Shown: positions 58,407 through 64,000 of the stretch, one piece after another
How the letters are laid out: the number at the start of each line of letters is the position of its first letter
Position numbering within the stretch: position 1 is the first letter of the stretch
Source: Dichotomocladium elegans
Lineage: Eukaryota > Mucoromycota > Mucoromycetes > Mucorales > Lichtheimiaceae
Assembly: GCA_025716815.1 (NCBI GenBank)
Contig: JAIXMN010000011.1
Span: forward strand, 186,001 to 250,000
Length of the DNA stretch: 64,000 nt
Reading direction: 5' to 3'
Program-made: the position numbers and the translations under genes
The notes under the pieces: generated by a model
Told to the model about the DNA's origin: nothing
Databases searched by the model: none
Seen by the model: only the letters and a program-made list of their open reading frames with translations

Positions 58407-61161
58407 GGCTATTAAATATGTATGATCTTTAGAGAAAGAAAAAAGAAAATTTAGAAAGCGTTAGCGAACCGGATGGGCAATTTATATCTCCTTGCTGCCG
58501 TTGTCATGTAAGAGCTGCAACGTTTCACCATTGTATTTTTAGACTAAGCTTCGGGGACGTTACAGCGCACAAACGTTGAAAAGATTGAAGGCGGTCGGAG
58601 AAAGCGAGAGAGCAAGACCAGAAATAGGTGCTGTGCATATGACGTGCTCCGGGAATAAAAAAAAAAAAAAAAAAAGGGATGCTGAGTGCCGTCCTCCAAC
58701 GCCTGGTAATACAACCAGCTAAAAATAATATGAAGCTTTTGGTCACAGGCGTTTCTCTATCTATTTCTCTCTCTTTCTCTGTTGCTTTGGCGCTGCTGCC
58801 ATGAACAACTGTGGCGCGCGCGTGTGCGGTCTGTTATTTATTGGCTGAGCCTCATTCCTTTCTCTCTGCAACAGAAGAAAGGAAGAAAGGGTATACCAGC
58901 ACTTCATCGCTTTCTTTAACTGTCGCATTGGATTCTTATGCAGTGTTTTAGATTGCCGCAGCCATCCCCCCCTGTATGGCCATTGGGTCTATTGAATGAT
59001 ACGAATGTTACTTGACACTCTGGCCTGGTTTGCAATATCGTTGCTTTTAGTTTGCTCTCAAGCCAAGGTTTGTTGCATGGCTTTTGTTTTGTTTTGTTGT
59101 TTTGTTTTGTTGTTGTTGTTGGTGTCGTCGCGCCGTCGTTATGTACATGTGTGTGAATGTACCTGAAGAACTAGAACGCTCTTTTTGCTCTCTATTGCTC
59201 GTTTTATTTTTTGTTTGGATCGAGCAGGCAAATAGAGACATCTTGCTATTGCTATTGCTGTTGCTATTGGTATTGGTATTGGTACTGGTATTGCTATTAC
59301 TATTGCTACTGTTATTGCTGTGTTGCTATTGCTATTTCTGCAACTGCTGTGATCTACGTCCTTGTTGCTGATGGACGACCGGGTGGCGGCTGTGTCGGAA
59401 TGCTAAGATTGAACATAGTGTGAAACCATCTCACAAGATATCGGTGGTCACTATAGCAAAGCGACTTCATAAATATAAACATCGCAGTAACCTTTTTTAT
59501 AGGCGGTAAAATGGCTCAAAAGAGGCAAGACTACGCCGGAAGTGAAAGGTGGTGCTCAAGAGCATTAAACGGGTGGGGGTGCAGGAATGACAAAAAGAAA
59601 AAGTAGAAAAGCATTTATGAAAGATTGCATGATCGCTTTAAATCAAATGGCTGAATTTATGCAAATTAGAATTTCTAATCATAAGGAAAAAAGCGCGCAG
59701 GACATCAGTAGCAATTTATATTTTGTGGATGACGAGATGAGAGTTGTGGGGGAAGGAGAACGAATGGCAGACCCGGCGATCGTTCATTTATCCTAAATCG
59801 ATAAACACATTTCCGATTCAACCCTCTTCTTTCTGACATTTTCAGAAGTGAGACCGACGTTTGCTTAGATATGATAACGGTAGCAACTACAACAGGTTCA
59901 CGACACAAGTAATATCTGAAGAGGTGTCAGCAAAGCGCGTTCAGCAAGCCCTCGGCACATGTCATTCTCCTTGTGTTTTCCGTATGCGGGAGAGCGCTTG
60001 CGCGCGAGCACTGGTTGGCCTGCCCGTGGCGGGGGTAACCAAACGTAGACAATGCTGGCGGCGCAAGATGGCTGTGTGTGTGTATGTTTTCCCCCCAATG
60101 AAGTACATGCGGTGACCTTTTTATTTTCTGACCGCACTGAAGAGCAATGCTTAGACGAACTATAAAAAATGTGACCCTTTTCTCCCTTTGGCGGGAGGAG
60201 GGGGCTGGTGCTCTGATTTAAACATTCCCTCCAACCTTTATTATGCCGTTCATTGAGATGACAAATAACAAGGTTGAAAAGCCAAATGAACAAAAGCTAG
60301 ATGAGAAGGGAAGACAAGCTCGTTTGCTCAACGTTCGTCACACACCTCCATGCACACATTCCGAGCAGGCTCGGTTGGCATGCACCGGTCCGTGAAACGA
60401 AGTATGGATGCTGATGATGGTCACAGTAGGACAGAGGTTTGTGTACATGTTAAGTCAAAGGAACAAAGAGAGATAGAGAGATAGCGACGCAGAAAAAAAA
60501 AATTCCGAAAGTTAAAAAAATTGGTGTGCATCTATCCCAGGAACGCCGCAGCCAAAAGTGATTTTTCGATCACATTCGCGTCGCCTGACGATCGTCCACC
60601 CGCCTTGGTCGGACGCTCTTCAGCTATAGCAACCATCACTAGCGCCCTTCTAGGGTGGGACAAGGGCTTTCAATCTTCTTGCACATACAATTTTCTACAA
60701 GAAGCAAGTGGCCAGTAGCTTATCCATTGTGTTAGCAATGGTTGCTCTTCAAAACCGTTGTACTTCATTTTTAATCCGATATTGAATAGCCGAACCGGAT
60801 ATGCCGTGTGACAAGGAGGGACAATGTCACTCAGAACTTCTTCCTCCACATCGTCCCCCCCCAAAAAAAAAACCGACATGCGTTAAAAAAGTATACTATA
60901 TTCATAAAAATGGGCAAAGGGGTAAGTATTCACAGAGAAAAGATGATAGATAAGTTAAAACAAACGGTGGAAGAGGGGTGTAGATATTGTGTACAAGAAA
61001 CTTAAAGAAGTAAAGCGGGGAGAGAGTGTGTGTGCGTGTGTGGAGCAGGCAAGGTAAAGTTCGGATGAGGTCGGAACGGGTATGGGAAATATGTATTAAC
61101 TGAATGTAGATGATAATAAAAGTGGGAGGGTGCTGCTGGCTTCTGGGTTGATTTGTTAACA
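58407..61161. other. Gene-poor region, about 2.75 kb
   Basis: Mostly low-complexity DNA: a run of about 21 A at 58658-58678, TTTTG/TTG repeats at 59084-59122 and a CTATTG-type minisatellite at 59246-59340. A 69-codon ORF at 59587-59796 begins with a basic MTKRKSRK but has no recognised family. No gene is supported. It includes the promoter of the Crz1-like gene. Confidence 0.5.
59246..59340. repeat. Imperfect CTATTG / GGTATT hexamer repeat
   Basis: About 95 bp of degenerate 6-bp units (CTATTG, GTATTG, CTGTTG). No ORF with a start uses it convincingly; both strands give only Leu/Val or Asn/Ser runs. Confidence 0.8.
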
Positions 61162-62404
61162 TCAGTTGAGGCTGTCACTGTCGGTCAGCTCATCGTCTCC
61201 CTCATCAGCGGACGTATACTGGCGGTCATCATCGTCGTTGTTGTTGATCTGACGAACCCAGTAAACCAGGGAAATCGGATCAACACAGCTTAGGTCATAG
61301 CTGAGGAAGTGCAAGAATTCAATCTCCATCCGAAGCGCTCGAAGAGCACGCCGCGAGGTCTCCAGCGAAGGCTCCCGCTGTGTTTTAGGCGATGCGGGCG
61401 GAGATAGCGGCGGCGACGCAGGTGGTTGTGCAGCAACAAATGGTCTGTTCAATGTGGACCGTTCAGTAGAAAGTCGAGTGTGAGGCAACGCCTCGGTCGG
61501 GTCGCTGTCATCGCTGTTTGACGCCTGGCTTGATCCGGAAGAGGACGGCTGCCGCTGCCGCTGCCGTAGTTGGTCATCATCCTCATTAACGACGAGCCGC
61601 AGGCTCGCGTGGATGTATTTTGTAGCCATCATATAGGCCACCACAACGAGACGGTGGCTACAGCCCACAGCGCCCCGGATCGAGGTGTATTTCTGTATGA
61701 TGCAGAGGATAATCATCAGTTGATTTTTTTTTTAAAAAAAAAAAAGGCCATAGAATCACCCAATTAAAAAAAAGCGTACCTTTTTCAGACGGTCAATGTA
61801 ACGCATGGCAATGAGCAATGCTACGCTCGGACACAAGGTCGGAAGGGCCGAGGGATTGCGGCAATACTGTCGAAGTAAGTTGTCATCAAGTCCTGGTTGG
61901 CTTGACAATGTTGTCGCACTGATCAAGTGGTTGATAACGTCAACAAGTTCCACCACCCGGGTAATCGATGGGTCTGCTTCCCATGCCTGTACAACGTACG
62001 TAGCTAGGCGGTCTACATGCAAAAAAAAAAAAAAATTAGGACCAAATTATCAGCCAACAAAGATAGAGTTTTAAAATCGTACGGATGCATTGCTGGCTGA
62101 GGGGTTCACGTTGATTGAGCCGGATCGCCTGAAGGATCCCTTTGGCCTCATTATAATTAGGAGCATACGCCCGTCTAACGTTTTCATGGGCTGTGCGGTT
62201 AAGGGAGGCGGCAGCAGTGATATTCACCACCTCATCAGTCGCAGGAGAGGGCGGAGTGGGAGGTGTACTAGGCTGTTGTTGTGGCTGCTGGCGTTGTTGG
62301 GTGGATGGGGGAATGGTATAGGGTGCTCGCATATCGTAAACATCGTAACGACTAGTGTTGTCTTTCACGCGACTATTGTGATGGAGCTTGACTCTTGTTT
62401 TCAT
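61162..62404 (-). CDS. Pho80/Pcl-like cyclin
   Basis: Regulatory partner of a cyclin-dependent kinase of the Pho85 type, judged by its cyclin box. Three exons (62404-62083, 62012-61780, 61692-61162) give about 361 residues. The N-terminal 110 residues are Gln/Pro-rich. The cyclin domain runs from about 110: RLATYVVQAWEADPSITRVV, then CPSVALLIAMRYIDRLKKKY and, across the last intron, GCSHRLVVVAYMMATKYIHA. A Ser/Pro-rich insert of ~75 residues follows, then EIEFLHFLSYDLSCVDPISL. The pattern YIDRLKK followed by a helix with MMATKYIHA and FLHFLSYDL is typical of Pho80/Pcl cyclins, and the insert within the box is common in Mucoromycota members. The tail is acidic. It may act in phosphate or glycogen control. 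Confidence 0.85.
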
Positions 62405-63391
62405 GGTGTTTGATCCAGCAAGAAAAAGAAAAAGAGAGAGAAAGAGAGAGAGTATATATAAGTATATGTGTGTGAAAACGATGGCAGAAAGCGGATGGGA
62501 AGGGGGAATTTATAGGAGCCACATTATTCAAAAAGCTCAACTAAAAAAGCCGTCGCTGGTTTGCATAAAGCCTTGGGATATTCGGAATAAGTGATTCGCC
62601 GACTAGCCACAGTGGGCTCGTCAGTCGCTGCATCCGACAGCCCGATCTCGCTTTGGATAATATGCTACTAAATCATAAAGGCCTACGAAACATCCCTGGA
62701 TTGGGTCTTCCAGACCTGCTATCGCAATGGACATCGTATTATTCAAGGATGAATCGTCAGAGACCAGAGCGAAACGAACGGCAAATCCCGTCAATGAACG
62801 GAAGGGCAGGCGAGTGAGCCGATTCAATTTTGTGTTTTAGAGAAATTCGGAAGGGAAATCAGGCGATTGTGACATGAGGGGGAGATGATTTTCTCGTAGC
62901 ATATTGCGCATACCTCCCCCCATCACACCACTTGCACCCATTTACATGATGCATGATGAAACCGGGTTTGCTTTTTTAAGCTTATGAGTTAAAGGTACCA
63001 ATGAAATGGGGAAAGCCAAAGGGTGGGAACATCTGATCGTGCACAGTATTATACATCTGGGAACCAGGAACCAAAGTCAATTTCTGTAGAACAGGTTCCA
63101 GGGAAGAATGGGGGGGAGAGGGGTGCGCAGAAGCCGGGACGGCGATAAAAAAAAATTTGGTCTGCTGAGAGAGAAAAAAAAAATCATATGAGAATCGAAC
63201 CAACCAAGAGCTGATTTTTATCTTTGCTCTGTCTACCGCCTGCGCGCTCCCCTCCTCTCTTTCTCTCTCTCTCGCTTTGAACAAAACCGTACGGTCTGTT
63301 TCTCACATGCACCTTGTTCCATTGTTTTTGACAAGATGTGCTACATGGATCTGTCGGGTTTCCTTTTTCTATTGATGAAAAACAAAGCCAC
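62405..63391. other. Intergenic, about 1 kb
   Basis: Promoter side of the cyclin gene, with GAGA-type repeats near 62425-62450 and CT repeats near 63258-63275. No ORF convinces. Confidence 0.5.
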
Positions 63392-63577
63392 ATGGACAAA
63401 TACAGTTGTCCACTTGATATTTGTTGCCATCTTTGTCCAAAGAAAGCTGCAAATGGGGGATGGATCATTAACAGTAAATTACATAGACTATGGTGCTTGT
63501 GTGTGGATCATACAATTGGTCGGATGGAGTACGGAATAGGGACGGATTGCATCGTCTGCCGGGAGTTACCGGCGTAA
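63392..63577 (+). CDS. Tiny cysteine-rich protein, unknown
   Basis: A 61-residue ORF with eight cysteines in zinc-finger-like spacing: CPLDICCHLC, then LWCLC, then CIVC near the end. The second half (CVDHTIGRMEYGIGTDCIVC) reads like a folded metal-binding module rather than random sequence. The family is not recognised. An out-of-frame ATG lies upstream at about 63336, and an in-frame stop precedes the region, so this is either a complete small gene or the last exon of a gene with unseen upstream exons. Its last 12 bp overlap the 3' end of the minus-strand gene at 63566. Confidence 0.4.
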   Translation: MDKYSCPLDICCHLCPKKAANGGWIINSKLHRLWCLCVDHTIGRMEYGIGTDCIVCRELPA

Positions 63578-64000
63578 AAGTGGCTCCATGAGAGGATCGA
63601 CCACAAAGGTAAACTCAACATTATTCATGCTTGAGCTCCCAGAGGCGGATACAGAGCCGGGCTCGGCCATTGGATTGGATGAGGTCGTTCTGTGAGTTAA
63701 GGGATCGTATGAATGACGGTGGTATTGGTGTTGGTGCTGATAGTTGTGCGCGACATGAGACGATGAGTGGGAGGTGGGTGTGTGAGGCGAATGCGGGGAG
63801 TAGAGCGAACTCTCGTCGTCGGAGAGAATGGTCCTGGATAGCGCAAAGATACTGTTATTGAACTGTTGTGTTTGTAGCGTCATGGGCGCGTCGGGAGATG
63901 TGACAAAAATGGATGGCGTGGTCTTTTCGTCCGTCGCTGCTATAAGTTCGATGGGTAAAGAACCTAATCCACCCCTGTAAATGGCCCAACTCTCCCTTTG
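63566..64000 (-). CDS. Unknown His/Ser-rich protein, 5'-partial
   Basis: The frame is open from the window edge to the stop at 63566, about 144 codons. The edge-proximal part (SWAIYRGGLGSLPIELIAAT, then a TPSIFVTSPDAP stretch) looks like the end of a folded domain. The rest is His/Ser/Tyr-rich low complexity (SPHSPHTPTSHSSSH, HQHQYHRHSY) ending in a short FTFVVDPLMEPLLRR tail. The ATG at 63883 is not assumed to be the start because the upstream frame continues and reads as protein. The family cannot be told from this fragment. Confidence 0.55.
   Translation of the reverse strand, partial: QRESWAIYRGGLGSLPIELIAATDEKTTPSIFVTSPDAPMTLQTQQFNNSIFALSRTILSDDESSLYSPHSPHTPTSHSSSHVAHNYQHQHQYHRHSYDPLTHRTTSSNPMAEPGSVSASGSSSMNNVEFTFVVDPLMEPLLRR

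Noticed and set aside
59084..59423. Leu/Val-rich ORFs over the hexamer repeat
   Set aside because: They are translations of a CTATTG-type repeat, with no domain and no conserved start.
59587..59796. 69-codon ORF starting MTKRKSRK
   Set aside because: No recognised family, no splice context and AT-rich surroundings; length is within chance for this region.
1..64000. CRISPR arrays, transposons, rRNA genes
   Set aside because: No spaced direct repeats, transposase or reverse-transcriptase motifs, terminal repeats or rRNA-like conserved stretches were seen.

Overview
The window is nuclear DNA of a filamentous fungus, most likely Mucoromycota and probably Mucorales. This rests on dense genes split by short GT-AG introns (mostly about 50-90 nt), many polyQ/polyS tracts and pyrimidine-rich leaders. 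The gene set also fits: a GPI-type chitin deacetylase, and MYSM1, BCAS3 and QTRT2 homologues that common yeasts lack. All multi-exon models below were assembled by hand from splice signals and reading-frame continuity. No RNA evidence was available.

Layout. 1-6.1 kb: 3' part of a RhoGAP gene, an FYVE-finger gene and a coiled-coil gene with a short C-terminal membrane tail. 7-14 kb: an orphan multi-pass membrane protein, a Dal5-type MFS transporter and the sulfite reductase flavoprotein subunit (MET10). 14.9-19 kb: a BCAS3-like WD protein and a small single-pass membrane protein. 20.5-29 kb: plasma-membrane H+-ATPase, a 15-exon MYSM1-type SANT-SWIRM-JAMM deubiquitinase and chitin deacetylase. 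30.6-35.7 kb: queuine tRNA-ribosyltransferase subunit 2, a lysine-rich small protein and an RNF10/Mag2-type RING protein. 35.8-39.2 kb: an intact RBR ubiquitin ligase beside a decayed tandem copy. 40-41.3 kb: a Myb/SANT-like protein. 43.9-49.3 kb: exonuclease 1, a small coiled-coil gene and an Rsr1/Rap1 GTPase. 50.2-55.7 kb: IML1/DEPDC5 (GATOR1/SEACIT). 57.5-62.4 kb: a Crz1-like zinc-finger factor and a Pho80-like cyclin. 63.4-64 kb: a tiny cysteine-rich ORF converging on a gene cut by the window edge.

Most genes are housekeeping or signalling genes with no operon-like grouping. Several neighbours converge with gaps under 150 bp, and some pairs diverge from shared promoters. Two adjacencies may matter. 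The Dal5-family transporter lies directly downstream of MET10, which suggests sulfur-compound uptake. The RBR pair shows a duplication followed by decay. I found no transposon, CRISPR array, rRNA or convincing tRNA. Gene-poor stretches (about 41.3-43.9, 46.4-48.5, 55.8-57.5 and 58.4-61.2 kb) hold only low-complexity DNA and short unconvincing ORFs.
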